A stretch of DNA of 50,686 nt from Bacteroidota bacterium (GTDB lineage: Bacteria; Bacteroidota; Bacteroidia; Chitinophagales; Chitinophagaceae). The notes beneath the pieces are model-generated. The model ran no database searches and had not been told where the DNA came from. It worked only from the letters and a program-made list of their open reading frames with translations. The position numbers were made by a program, and so were the translations under genes. Positions 18,281 to 27,800 of this stretch are shown here, in pieces (position 1 is the stretch's first letter; each line of letters starts with the position of its first letter). The stretch spans positions 1 to 50,686 of the forward strand of contig JAEZDC010000064.1 in NCBI GenBank assembly GCA_023429825.1, written 5' to 3'.

Positions 18281-18325
18281 TGTAACATTTCTGTTTGTAA
18301 CATTTTTGTTTGTAACATTTTTGTT
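18281..18325. repeat. 3 x 15-base tandem repeat in a divergent promoter region
   Basis: Three exact-length units of TGTAACATTTTTGTT lie head to tail (the first has one C for T), between recG and the AAA ATPase gene, ending 13 bases before the ATPase ATG. Such repeats can vary in copy number and alter promoter spacing. Confidence 0.85.
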
Positions 18326-18338
18326 ACTAAATGCTTTA

Positions 18339-19474
18339 ATGGAAATTCCTTTTAATTATGGGAAACTGGCAGAAGGCTTTTATTATACCAATAGGGACAA
18401 AGAAGCTGCATGGCTGGAACAGCAGCTTAAGGCCGGAATCAACACTATGCTGATTTCCCCGAGAAGATGGGGTAAATCATCTTTAGTACAGCACGTGGCT
18501 ATTAAAATGAAACGGAAGCACAAGAACCTGGTCTTCTGCTTTATTGATCTCTTTAACACAAGAAGTTTAGAAGAATTCGTGGAAATATACTCTGCTTCAT
18601 TATTAAAAGCTACCTCTGGTACCTTTGAAGAAGTAGTTTCATCTGTAAAATCCGTCTTTAAACATATCATTCCTGCAATTAATCTAAGCCCTGACCCTGC
18701 TACTGATGTATCTATCAGCTTTGATTGGAAGACCGTAAAAAAAATATAAGTGAAGTATTAGACCTTGCGGAAAGATTAGCTCAACAGAAAAAGGTGCAAT
18801 TGATCGTGTGTATCGATGAGTTCCAGAATATCAGTAATCTGGAAGATCCTGTTGCATTTCAGAAGAAATTGAGGGCACATTGGCAAAAGCACCAGAACGT
18901 AACTTATTTATTGTACGGCAGCCGCCAACACCTGATGATGGAATTCTTTACAAAGCCAAGTATGCCGTTCTATAAGTTTGGGGAGGTGTTTTTCCTGGAA
19001 AAAATCGCAGAGAAGCATAGGATAGCTTTTATAACGAAGCGATTTAAAGACACAGGAAAACAAATTGCAGATAATGAAGCTGCAGAGATAGCAAAAGTGA
19101 TGAAGAACCATCCGTACTTTGTTCAACAATTGTCTCAAAGTGTTTGGCTAAAGACCGCAAAAAAAGCCACTGCAGGTAATATTGATGAGGCGATTGAAGA
19201 TCTGTTAGATCAATACACCATTCTTTATCAGAAAGAAGCAGATCAGTTGACTAATTATCAATTGAATTTTTTAAAGGCATTAGCGGATAAAGTGACGTCA
19301 TTTACCAGGCAAATTGTGTTGCAGGAATATAACCTTGGCACCTCAGCGAATGTGAAAAGAATAAAAGAAGCGCTTCAAAATAAAGAGATCATTGATGTGT
19401 TTGGAAAAGATGTACAATTTAACGACCGGATGTTTGAGTTATGGCTGACGAAAAGATATTTTAGAAAGCGATAA
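18339..19474 (+). pseudogene. Archaeal-type AAA+ ATPase, frameshifted at an A8 tract
   Basis: An ATPase of the archaeal_ATPase/AAA_34 type. The first reading frame (from ATG 18339) has a Walker A-like SPRRWGKSSLVQ and stops at 18749. The second frame continues with the rest of the same protein: Walker B ICIDEFQNI-like CIDEFQN, YLLYGSRQHLMMEFF, then a helical C-terminus. The two frames join exactly by a -1 shift at GTA AAA AAA A (18735-18744): KTVKK then NISEVLDLAERL, about 378 residues in all. This can be an old indel, a sequencing error in a homopolymer, or slippage. I label it a pseudogene only because the frame is broken; the rest shows no decay. Confidence 0.75.
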
Positions 19475-19600
19475 TCTTAACGGGCTTACTTGTGATCAGA
19501 ACGCTGAAGTGTGCGACGCAAGAGGCGATGCCATGAAACCTGCTGCTGGTAACATAAAATTATTCTGCTATCGCCTATCGTCTAATGCCTGATGACTATT
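19475..19600. other. Short intergenic region before trpS
   Basis: About 125 bases of ordinary-looking sequence with no recognised RNA gene or terminator. It ends in the -7-like box of trpS. Confidence 0.4.
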
Positions 19601-19608
19601 TATCTTCG
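19601..19608 (+). promoter_or_regulatory. -7-like box TATCTTCG upstream of trpS
   Basis: One mismatch to TAnnTTTG, with six bases between it and the ATG at 19615. The predicted mRNA therefore has essentially no leader if this box is used. Confidence 0.45.
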
Positions 19609-19614
19609 CCGCCT

Positions 19615-20610
19615 ATGGCAAAAGAGATCGTTGTAAGTGGAATTCGTCCTACCGGGTTTTTACATCTTGGAAATTATTTTGGTGCCATGCGTAATTATGT
19701 GCGCATGCAGGAGGATTATAATTGCTATTTCTTCGTGGCTAACTGGCATGCTTTGACTACGCATCCCGATACAAAAGAACTGAAGCAAAGTGTGTACAGG
19801 GTAATTGCAGAGAATGTGGCTTGCGGGTTAGATCCTGAGAAAGTTGCATTGTATGTACAGAGCGATGTTCCGGAAATCGCAGAGTTGTACCTATACTTAA
19901 ATACACTTGCTTATAAAGGGGAATTAGAGAAGACCACTACGTTCAAGGATAAGGTTCGCCAGCAGCCTGAGAATGTGAATGCAGGGTTGCTTACTTATCC
20001 TGTTTTGATGGCCGCAGATATTTTGATACAGAGAGCGGTAAAAGTTCCTGTAGGAAAAGACCAGGAACAACATCTGGAAATGGCGAGAAATTTTGCTGAA
20101 AGATTCAATCATCGGTATGGTGATGTACTTCCTTCGCCACAGCCTTTCAACTTCGGAGGGGAGCTTGTGAAAATATTGAGCCTCGATGGGAATGGCAAGA
20201 TGAGTAAGAGTGAAAACCAGATGGCAACTATTTATTTAGCTGACGATGATGAAAGCCTGCGTAAGAAAATAATGAAAGCTAAAACCGATAGTGGCCCGAC
20301 AGCTCCTAATACTCCCAAGCCGGATTATATAGATAATCTTTTTACTTTAATGAGTATTGTGAGTGATGTAGAGGTAAGACAAAAGTTTTCTGATGATTAC
20401 AATAACTGCGTGATACGATATGGCGATATGAAGAAGCAGCTTGCTGAAGATATGGTGAAATTTATTCAACCTATACGAGAGCGGGCGGCGGATATTCAAA
20501 ATGATAAACAACTTTTAGATAAGATCATCAGGCAGGGAGCAGAAAAAGCCAGGGCCGGCGCTGATGCCACATTACAAGCGGTGAGGAAGGCGGTTGGAAT
20601 GAATTATTAA
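19615..20610 (+). CDS. trpS: Tryptophanyl-tRNA synthetase
   Basis: Charges tRNA-Trp with tryptophan. Class I synthetase signatures are intact: GIRPTGFLHLGNYFGAMRN holds the HIGH-type HLGN motif near the N-terminus, and DGNGKMSKSENQMA holds KMSKS. The dimer-interface and Trp-pocket region (ADILIQRAVKVPVGKDQEQHLEMARN) is typical. I use ATG 19615 (MAKEIVVSG); the longer frame from 19585 adds ten residues that would lie upstream of the predicted transcription start. The length of 331 residues is normal. Confidence 0.96.
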   Translation: MAKEIVVSGIRPTGFLHLGNYFGAMRNYVRMQEDYNCYFFVANWHALTTHPDTKELKQSVYRVIAENVACGLDPEKVALYVQSDVPEIAELYLYLNTLAYKGELEKTTTFKDKVRQQPENVNAGLLTYPVLMAADILIQRAVKVPVGKDQEQHLEMARNFAERFNHRYGDVLPSPQPFNFGGELVKILSLDGNGKMSKSENQMATIYLADDDESLRKKIMKAKTDSGPTAPNTPKPDYIDNLFTLMSIVSDVEVRQKFSDDYNNCVIRYGDMKKQLAEDMVKFIQPIRERAADIQNDKQLLDKIIRQGAEKARAGADATLQAVRKAVGMNY

Positions 20611-20630
20611 TTCCTTACAGGCGATTTTAT

Positions 20631-20661
20631 TTTGAATGATACAGGGGATACTTTATGTTTG
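20631..20661 (+). promoter_or_regulatory. Bacteroidota promoter of the deoxynucleoside kinase gene
   Basis: TTTG at 20631-20634, a 19-base spacer and TATGTTTG at 20654-20661 match the TTTG/TAnnTTTG consensus well. It leaves a leader of roughly 25 bases before the ATG at 20693. Confidence 0.7.
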
Positions 20662-20692
20662 ATTCCCTTATTGAACTACTTGAACTCCTCTC

Positions 20693-21328
20693 ATGGCTAA
20701 GTCTAAAAAACCAAAACACGTTGCGATCGCCGGAAATATCGGTTCCGGAAAAACTACTTTAACCGAGATGCTGAGTAAGCATTATAAGTGGATCCCGCAG
20801 TTTGAAGATGTAGATCATAATCCTTACCTCATGGATTTTTATGAGGATATGCCGAGATGGAGCTTTAACCTGCAGATATACTTTCTGAACAGTCGTTTGA
20901 ACCAGTTGCTAGAGATACAACGTGGAACAGAAACGGTGATACAGGACAGAACGATCTATGAGGATGCTAACATCTTTGCGCCGAATCTTCATGATATGGG
21001 ACTGATGAGCAAAAGAGATTTTGAGAATTACTATGGTTTTTTCCAAACGTTAAAGTCGATGGTACAGCCTCCTGATCTTTTGATATTCTTAAAATCATCT
21101 GTTCCGAACCTGGTTGGGCAGATTCAAAAAAGAGGAAGAGAGTATGAGGAGAATATTCGTTTGGATTATCTTAAGAAACTAAATGAGCTTTATAATAAGT
21201 GGATCGATTCTTATAAAGAGGGTCAATTATTGATCATTGACGTTGATAAGAACAAGTTTGGTGAAAAGGAAGAAGATTTTGGTGAAATTGTTACAAAAGT
21301 TGACGGGATGCTGTTCGGTTTGTTCTGA
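20693..21328 (+). CDS. Deoxynucleoside kinase (dAK/dGK family)
   Basis: Salvage kinase that phosphorylates deoxyadenosine or deoxyguanosine, and possibly deoxycytidine, using ATP. P-loop AGNIGSGKTTLTEML at residues 13-27. The DRS-type motif QDRTIYEDANIFA follows the substrate-binding Glu/Gln segment (FNLQIYFLNSRLNQ). The lid-region arginines are in QKRGREYEENIRLDYL. Length of 211 residues is typical. A clear promoter precedes it and a terminator hairpin follows at 21354. Confidence 0.93.
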   Translation: MAKSKKPKHVAIAGNIGSGKTTLTEMLSKHYKWIPQFEDVDHNPYLMDFYEDMPRWSFNLQIYFLNSRLNQLLEIQRGTETVIQDRTIYEDANIFAPNLHDMGLMSKRDFENYYGFFQTLKSMVQPPDLLIFLKSSVPNLVGQIQKRGREYEENIRLDYLKKLNELYNKWIDSYKEGQLLIIDVDKNKFGEKEEDFGEIVTKVDGMLFGLF

Positions 21329-21353
21329 TCATTTACCGGAATACATTAAATTG

Positions 21354-21377
21354 AATCTCCTAAATGGAGATTTTTTT
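21354..21377 (+). terminator. Terminator hairpin whose T-run abuts the next ATG
   Basis: A 7-bp stem AATCTCC/GGAGATT with loop TAAAT and seven bases of T ending at the base before the ATG at 21378. It can end the kinase transcript. Because it touches the next start codon it may also act as an attenuator on any read-through. Confidence 0.7.
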
Positions 21378-21788
21378 ATGCGTTATCTATTTGTCTTATT
21401 AATCTGTACGATTGCTTATGCTAATTTAAATGCCCAATCAAAAGTTATATACTTTAATGGAGATACAACCCGACCTGTGAGTAAGACGGCAACGCCTGAT
21501 GTTAAAGAGTGGCAGCAGCATATACTTGGCGGAACGCAGTTAGATTCTACTTTCTCCGCTAAAATACCTGATGGAACATATGAAGCGCTGATATCTTTCG
21601 TTGTAAACAAACATGGATTTATCAGTAAGGTGAAGATCATAAAAGATCCGGGTTATGGCCTGGGAAAGATCGCTGCAAAAATTATTGAATCTTACAAAGG
21701 AAAATGGCAGCCTGCAACGGAAGGCGGTAAATCTATCTCCGCAGGATATAAGCAGCCGATAATATTTGTTATTGATACTGAAAAATAA
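21378..21788 (+). CDS. Small exported TonB C-terminal-like protein
   Basis: A 136-residue protein with signal peptide (MRYLFVLLICTIAYANLNAQ). The rest resembles the TonB C-terminal fold used as a stand-alone module in many Bacteroidota: PDGTYEALISFVVNKHGFISKVKIIKDPGYG, then KIIESYKGKWQPATEGG and a final hydrophobic strand. No transmembrane anchor remains after cleavage, so it is likely periplasmic. ATG 21378 is chosen because the longer frame would read through the kinase terminator and its extension overlaps the kinase gene. No promoter of its own is obvious. Confidence 0.8.
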   Translation: MRYLFVLLICTIAYANLNAQSKVIYFNGDTTRPVSKTATPDVKEWQQHILGGTQLDSTFSAKIPDGTYEALISFVVNKHGFISKVKIIKDPGYGLGKIAAKIIESYKGKWQPATEGGKSISAGYKQPIIFVIDTEK

Positions 21789-21790
21789 AA

Positions 21791-21820
21791 ATCCCGCCAC
21801 GAAGGCGGGATCTCTCATTT
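21791..21820 (-). terminator. Terminator of pckA (minus strand)
   Basis: An 8-bp GC-rich stem (ATCCCGCC/GGCGGGAT, loop ACGAA). On the minus strand it is followed by TTTTATTTTT, so it serves pckA; the plus-strand tail is not T-rich. Confidence 0.8.
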
Positions 21821-21870
21821 GGTCATAGCAATCAAAGAGACCTTGTTCCGGTTTGCACCGGGAACTCGTT

Positions 21871-23472
21871 CTAAGAAGCCTTAGGTGCAGCAGCTAAAAT
21901 CTCTTCACTTACACCGCTGGCATATTTCTCAAAGTTTTTAATGAATTGTTTTGCAAGATCATTTGCTTTAGCATCGTATGCTGCTTTATCATCCCAGGTA
22001 TTTCGTGGATTAAGAATTTCATCCGGAACATTCGGGCAAGATTTAGGCATCATCATTCCGAATACCGGGTGTGTTTCAAATTCTACGTTGTCAAGATCTC
22101 CATTCAATGCAGCAGTGATCATCGCCCTGGTATAGCTTAACTTCATTCTATGGCCTACGCCGTAGGGGCCGCCACTCCATCCCGTGTTGACCATCCACAC
22201 GTTTACATTGTGCTCAGTCATTTTCTTCCCTAACATATCCGCATAAAAACCCGGATGCAGTGGTAAGAACGGTGCACCAAAACAAGCACTGAATGTAAGT
22301 TTAGGTTCAGTTACACCTGCTTCTGTACCCGCAACTTTTGCAGTATACCCGCTGATGAACTGGTACATCGCCTGGCCTTTGGTGAGTTTGCTGATAGGAG
22401 GGAATACTCCTGATGCATCACACGTTAGGAAGAAAATACTTTTTGGTAAGCCACCGATGCTTGGCTCTTGTGCGTTACTGATAAAATTCAACGGGTAACT
22501 TACTCTTGTATTTTCAGTGATCTTCGCTGAGGTGAAATCAATTTTGTTGGTTCCTTCTTCAAAAGTGATGTTCTCTACTAATGCACCTGGTTTGATCGCT
22601 CTGAAAATCTCTGGCTCTTTCTCTTCGCTCAGGTCAATCACTTTTGCATAGCATCCGCCTTCAAAATTGAAAACTGAATTACCGGTCCAGCCATGCTCAT
22701 CATCACCAATCAATTTCCTGTTCGGATCTGCGCTCAATGTTGTTTTACCGGTACCGCTTAATCCGAAAAAGATCGCAACATCGCCTTGTTTACCCATGTT
22801 AGCGCTGCAGTGCATGCTCAACACATTCTTCTCATAAGGCAATACATAGTTGAGGATGGTAAAGATCCCTTTCTTCATTTCCCCTGTGTAACCTGTACCA
22901 CCAATAAGAATGGTTTTGTGTGTAAATGATACTACAGCAAAATTGTGTTGCCGTGTTCCATCTACCTTAGGATCCGCTTTAAAACCAGGCGCCTGTATGA
23001 TATGCCAGTCAGGCTGAAATTTCTCCAGTTCGGTTTCGGTAGGACGAAGAAACATGTTGTAAGCAAATAAATTACTCCAGGGATTTTCATTCACAACACG
23101 AATATTCAATCTGAAGTTATCATCTGCACAGGCGTAAGCATCGCGAACCCAAATTTCTTCTTTGCTATTCAGGTAATCAGTGAGATTTTTCTTTAGTTGA
23201 AAAAAATATTTCTCATCTATGGGTATGTTGAAATTATTCCAGTGAACTGAGTTCTCAGTAGTAGCGTCTTTTACAGTGAATTTATCCTGTGGACTTCTTC
23301 CTGTAAATTCCCCTGTTCTGATACACAATGCCCCTGTGTCGTTTAATTCTCCTTGTCCACGATTAACGGTTTGTTCAACAAGAACTTCAGGGTTCAACTG
23401 ATAATGTACTTCCGGATTTTCTAAGCCTAATTCTTTAAGTTTTGTCATTGAAATCGATGTGGTTGTTATCAT
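21871..23472 (-). CDS. pckA: Phosphoenolpyruvate carboxykinase (ATP)
   Basis: Gluconeogenic enzyme converting oxaloacetate and ATP to phosphoenolpyruvate, CO2 and ADP. The kinase-1a P-loop is FFGLSGTGKTTLSAD, followed by NRKLIGDDEHGW with the metal-binding acidic residues. The substrate region ALCIRTGEFTGRSPQDKF is near the N-terminus and the adenine region RVSYPLNFISNA is present. Start: ATG 23472 (MITTTSISM) is preferred; ATG 23448 is also possible. A TATTTTTG box at 23494-23501 lies 21 bases upstream of 23472, which excludes the longer frame from 23508. Length of about 533 is normal. Confidence 0.97.
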   Translation of the reverse strand: MITTTSISMTKLKELGLENPEVHYQLNPEVLVEQTVNRGQGELNDTGALCIRTGEFTGRSPQDKFTVKDATTENSVHWNNFNIPIDEKYFFQLKKNLTDYLNSKEEIWVRDAYACADDNFRLNIRVVNENPWSNLFAYNMFLRPTETELEKFQPDWHIIQAPGFKADPKVDGTRQHNFAVVSFTHKTILIGGTGYTGEMKKGIFTILNYVLPYEKNVLSMHCSANMGKQGDVAIFFGLSGTGKTTLSADPNRKLIGDDEHGWTGNSVFNFEGGCYAKVIDLSEEKEPEIFRAIKPGALVENITFEEGTNKIDFTSAKITENTRVSYPLNFISNAQEPSIGGLPKSIFFLTCDASGVFPPISKLTKGQAMYQFISGYTAKVAGTEAGVTEPKLTFSACFGAPFLPLHPGFYADMLGKKMTEHNVNVWMVNTGWSGGPYGVGHRMKLSYTRAMITAALNGDLDNVEFETHPVFGMMMPKSCPNVPDEILNPRNTWDDKAAYDAKANDLAKQFIKNFEKYASGVSEEILAAAPKAS

Positions 23473-23493
23473 ACGAACAATCGTTAGTTTAGG

Positions 23494-23501
23494 CAAAAAT
23501 A
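23494..23501 (-). promoter_or_regulatory. -7 box TATTTTTG of pckA
   Basis: Exact TAnnTTTG match on the minus strand, giving a short leader to the ATG at 23472. Confidence 0.55.
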
Positions 23502-23570
23502 AGTCCAATGACTATTTAACAGCAGTATATGTGTAATAATTACATATTCTATTTTTTTGCCTATGCTTGT

Positions 23571-23768
23571 TCACAATTTGGGCTTCTTTTTAAAGAAGTC
23601 CGGCGAAGCGTAGCTTCTGTTTCCGTAAGTACTTTCCTGAATATCATTTCTTGCAGCATCTTCGGTATCCGGAGAGGTCATCCTGCCTTGTTGTTTATCA
23701 ATTGATTGTTTAGAGGAATTTTCTTCTGAGATACTTTTAGTCGTATCATTCGGATGGTGCTGTTTCAT
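23571..23768 (-). CDS. Small hydrophilic hypothetical protein
   Basis: A 65-residue, Ser/Asp/Lys/Gln-rich open frame without signal peptide, membrane segment or recognised domain (MKQHHPNDTTKSISEENSSK). The composition suggests a disordered stress-type small protein. It lies alone between pckA and the YtxH genes, with an ATG start and no overlapping alternative gene. It could be a chance ORF. Confidence 0.45.
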   Translation of the reverse strand: MKQHHPNDTTKSISEENSSKQSIDKQQGRMTSPDTEDAARNDIQESTYGNRSYASPDFFKKKPKL

Positions 23769-23963
23769 ACTTTCACATTTGAATCAATAAGTACCAACTC
23801 TGTGCCTCCGCAGTTTTTTATTCAAGAAACAATCGAAGTGATTGTTAAGAAATTTTATTGAAGAAAGTTAATCGGGGACTTGCTGCATGAGCAAAAACCA
23901 GCAATGCTTCTGGCAGCGTTTTTGATTTTTTTCATCTTAATAGTTAATATAAAATTCTTCTAT

Positions 23964-24176
23964 ATGCAAAAAGTATTGATCGGTGTTCTTTCAGGACTGG
24001 CAGCAGGCGTTGCATTAGGCTTACTCCTTGCCCCGGCAAGTGGCAGCGAAACAAGAGAGAATCTTGTGAATGGAACAAGAAATGGATGGAAAAGAATCTG
24101 GCGTAAAAGGAACTACAACGAAGATCCATGGGCTGAATATAACGAACGTAAAGCAGCCGCAACAACTGCATCATAA
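23964..24176 (+). CDS. YtxH domain protein (1 of 3)
   Basis: A 70-residue single-pass membrane protein. An N-terminal glycine-rich helix (VLIGVLSGLAAGVALGLLLAP) is followed by the YtxH signature APASGSETRENL and a basic tail. YtxH proteins are membrane-anchored, often stress-related, and their function is poorly known. ATG 23964 is chosen; the longer frame from 23880 starts with a second hydrophobic stretch that is not typical. A terminator follows at 24196. Confidence 0.75.
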   Translation: MQKVLIGVLSGLAAGVALGLLLAPASGSETRENLVNGTRNGWKRIWRKRNYNEDPWAEYNERKAAATTAS

Positions 24177-24195
24177 GCAATAATTTTCAACGATC

Positions 24196-24222
24196 GCCAC
24201 AGGTAACAGCCTGTGGCTTTTT
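24196..24222 (+). terminator. Terminator after the first YtxH gene
   Basis: Perfect 8-bp stem GCCACAGG/CCTGTGGC, six-base loop and five T. Confidence 0.88.
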
Positions 24223-24273
24223 CATTTAGATAGATTAGTCTGGCAAGAAATTAGTAACATTTACCAAAACCAT

Positions 24274-24558
24274 ATGATGACATCTGCATATAAAATAATT
24301 TTTACCGGATTTACTGCGCTTGTTGCCGGTGTAGCCATTGGCGCTATACTCGCTCCAAAATGTAATGATGATGCCCGTGACAGAATCAAGGAAACAGCTG
24401 AGAATATCAGGAAACGAATAATGGGTTTTGCAACAAGAAGCGGATATAGCGTAGAAGATGTTGTGAGAATGCTGCAGGATGATGTACATGGACTTAATCC
24501 GGATCTGAAGAATCGCATGCTGCAAATGATTGAATTCTCTCAAAAGAAATTGTATTAA
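24274..24558 (+). CDS. YtxH-like membrane protein (2 of 3)
   Basis: A 94-residue protein with an N-terminal glycine-rich transmembrane helix (FTGFTALVAGVAIGAILAP), a degenerate YtxH motif (APKCNDDARDRIKETAENI) and an amphipathic C-terminal region. Two adjacent ATG codons (24274, 24277) are possible starts. The stop codon is one base from the next gene's ATG, so this gene and the next are one transcription unit. Confidence 0.8.
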   Translation: MMTSAYKIIFTGFTALVAGVAIGAILAPKCNDDARDRIKETAENIRKRIMGFATRSGYSVEDVVRMLQDDVHGLNPDLKNRMLQMIEFSQKKLY

Positions 24559-24559
24559 G

Positions 24560-24799
24560 ATGAACAGTGCAAAGAATTGTACAAGCCAGATCATGTTAGC
24601 CTCAGTGGCAGGTGTACTGTGCGGGATGGTGCTGGGATTTCTCTTTGCTCCACAAAAGGGTAGAGAAACCAGGAACAAACTATTCGCCTCTGCCAATAAA
24701 CTATCTAAACTTAAACGACAAACGGAATTTCCTGACAGCGAGATGGAGATGGATGCCATCAATGGCGATCTGTTCAGCAGGCAGGGTACTGTTAAGTAA
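24560..24799 (+). CDS. YtxH-like membrane protein (3 of 3)
   Basis: A 79-residue single-pass protein: a hydrophobic helix (IMLASVAGVLCGMVLGFLFAP) then the YtxH motif APQKGRETRNKLFASANKL and a polar acidic tail. ATG 24560 follows the previous stop by one base (TAAGATG); the longer frame would overlap the previous gene. It ends before a terminator at 24805. Confidence 0.8.
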   Translation: MNSAKNCTSQIMLASVAGVLCGMVLGFLFAPQKGRETRNKLFASANKLSKLKRQTEFPDSEMEMDAINGDLFSRQGTVK

Positions 24800-24804
24800 C
24801 TAAT

Positions 24805-24828
24805 ATCCACTGCAAAGTGGATTTTTTT
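24805..24828 (+). terminator. Terminator after the YtxH pair
   Basis: 7-bp stem ATCCACT/AGTGGAT, four-base loop and seven T, just before the glucanotransferase frame. Confidence 0.85.
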
Positions 24829-24842
24829 GACAACTTTCTATA

Positions 24843-27800
24843 ATGTGTTTCTTTTACACATTATTTGCCTATTTTGCAGGTTCTAAATTGCTTGCATTGG
24901 CTACAAAGAAACTTTCTCAAGAAAAAGTGGCGGAATTAGGCATTTCCCCTAAACCAAATGGCAAAACCGTTAAGACTGCGAAACCCTTAAATGACGAAAC
25001 TCATCAGAACGGTGATGTAAATGGTTCTGTCAAAAAGATTGAAAAAAAATCTACTGCAAATAAAATTGAAAAGAAGCCGTACGCAGATAAAACTGTAAAG
25101 AAGGCGATATCCCCGAAAAAAGCTGCAGTAAAACGAATACCTAAAAAACCAGCGATAGTGCCCGCTACTATGATCGGCGTAGAATTCAGGGTGAGATTTC
25201 ATACCACTCCCGGTCAGCAGCTATTCATTTCAGGCAATCATGAAATCTTAGGGAATGATGATGAGTTGAAGGCTTTGCCAATGCAGTATCTGGATAAGGA
25301 TCACTGGTCTGTAACCGTCGATATCCCTCAAACCGACTCTTTCAATTACCACTACATCTTAAAGAATGAAGATGGCAGTTTAAGTTATGATTGGGGAAAT
25401 GATAAAGAATTCTGTGCAACTGGTTTTAATTCTAAAAAAGCCCTTGTAATTGATTCATGGAATCATGCCGGTTATTTTGAAAACGTCTTTTATACCGAAC
25501 CTTTCAAAAATGTATTGCTTGATAGGATCAGTTTTTCCAATAAAAAAGCACTTTCAAAGAACTTTACCCACCAGTTCAAAGTAAAAGCTCCGTTATTAAA
25601 ATATGGACAGGCCATTTGTTTAATTGGAAGCAGTGCTTTACTGGGAAATTGGAATACTTCTAAACCACTTTTATTAAATAAAGATCCTCAAAATGATTAC
25701 TGGAGTATACAACTGGATCTTTCCAAAGAATTATTTCCTATCCAGTACAAGTATGGAGTGTTCAATACACTCAGCAACTCGTTTAATCAATACGAAGATG
25801 GAAATAACCGGGTGCTGTATAGATTTTCTCAGGCCCTACAGCAAGTGAGTTTGAATGATGGGTTTGTAAAGCTTCCTGCCAATACATGGAAAGGCACAGG
25901 TGTAGCAATTCCCGTTTTTAGCCTGCGATCCAAAAGAAGTTTCGGGGTAGGTGAGTTTACTGATCTTACGCTGTTAGTTGATTGGGCCAGGCAAGTGGGT
26001 ATGAAGATGGTGCAGATATTACCGGTGAACGATACCTCAGCTACACATACCTGGAAAGATTCTTATCCGTATGCCGCCATCTCTGCTTTTGCTTTACATC
26101 CGATTTATCTAAACCTAGAGGCAACTACGGATGCAAAGAACAAAAAGCTGCTAAAAAAATATCTGCAGCAGGGCAAGGAACTGAACCAATTGAGCGAGAT
26201 CGATTATTGCGATGTCATAAAAGCCAAGTGGAAATTCATAAGAGAAATATTTCCGTTACAATCTAAAGCAACTTTCGAATCAGACAGCTTTAGCGAGTTT
26301 TTTAAAACCAATAAGTACTGGCTGGAATCTTATGCTGTATTCTGTTATCTTAAGGATGAATACGGTACATCCGATTTTAACCAGTGGCCTTCCTATTCAA
26401 AATATAACACCGAAGAAATTAGTGAATTGCTGAAAGAAGATTCCGCTGCGTATGGTAAGATCAGCATTCATTTTTTTGTACAATATCATTTGCATTTACA
26501 GTTAAAAGCAGCAACACAATATGCCCACGACAATGGTATCATCGTAAAGGGTGATATTCCTATCGGGATATACAGGTACGGCGCTGATGCATGGCAACAC
26601 CCGGAATTATATCATATAGAGGTGCAGGCCGGTGCACCACCTGATGATTTTGCTGTAAAGGGACAGAACTGGGGATTCCCAACATACAACTGGGAAAGAA
26701 TGAAAGAAGATGGTTTTGCATGGTGGCGTCAGCGGTTTGAGCAGATGAGCTATTATTTCGATGCATTCCGAATCGATCATATCCTTGGTTTCTTCAGGAT
26801 CTGGAGTATTCCATTACATGCCGTAGAAGGAATCATGGGTTATTTTGTTCCTGCTATTCCTGTGTATAGAAATGAGTTCAACGAAAAAGGCATTTGGTTC
26901 GACCAATTGAGATACACAAGGCCATACATCACTGATGATGTATTATGGAAAATTTTTGGAAGCAAAAACGACTACGTTAAATCAGAGTTCCTTAATTACG
27001 ATGGGTTTGATCATTATGTTTTGAAAGATGATTTTAACACTCAACGAAAAGTAGAAGCGTATTTCAATTCTAAGAACAATAATGAAGAAAGCACTGCATT
27101 AAAAAACGGCTTGTACGATCTTATTTCTAATGTTATTCTTTTCGAAGTAGATGGATCTAACGGAGCCCAGTTCCATTTCAGGTTTGCGATGCAGCAGACG
27201 CTGAGCTTCCAGGCACTTGACGGTAATCTTCAAAACCAACTTAACGAACTTTACACCAATTATTATTTCAGGCGCCAGGATAATTACTGGATGAAAGAGG
27301 CCTTGAAGAAACTACCAGGGTTAAAGCGGTCTACTAACATGCTTATTTGCGGAGAAGATCTGGGGCTCGTTCCCGAATCAGTTCCGCATGTGATGAAAGA
27401 CCTGGGTATTTTGAGTTTAGAAATTCAAAGAATGCCAAAAGATCCAAAGAAACAATTCTTTCACCCTTCCGATGCACCGTATCTAAGCGTAGTTACACCA
27501 TCTACACATGATATGAGCACTATCAGAGGTTGGTGGGAAGAAGATAGAAATGTTACGCAGCAATTTTATAATTCCGTTTTAGGCCAGCATGGTGAAGCGC
27601 CTGCATATTGTGAACCATGGATCAATAAAGCGATCGTTTTGCAACATTTATATTCACCCTGCATGTGGAGTATTTTTCAACTGCAGGATCTGCTAGGTAG
27701 TGATGAAAGCCTGCGAAGAACGAATCCGGCGGAAGAAAGGATCAATCTCCCTGCAGATCCCAATCACTATTGGAGATATAGAATGCATATCGATCTTGAA

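Noticed and set aside
19475..19600. Possible tRNA before trpS
   Set aside because: No cloverleaf, TTCRA loop or CCA-like end could be assembled.
24235..24810. 191-codon frame antisense to two YtxH genes
   Set aside because: The plus strand has two well-formed YtxH proteins with tight spacing; the antisense product is low-complexity and Cys/Ser/His-rich.
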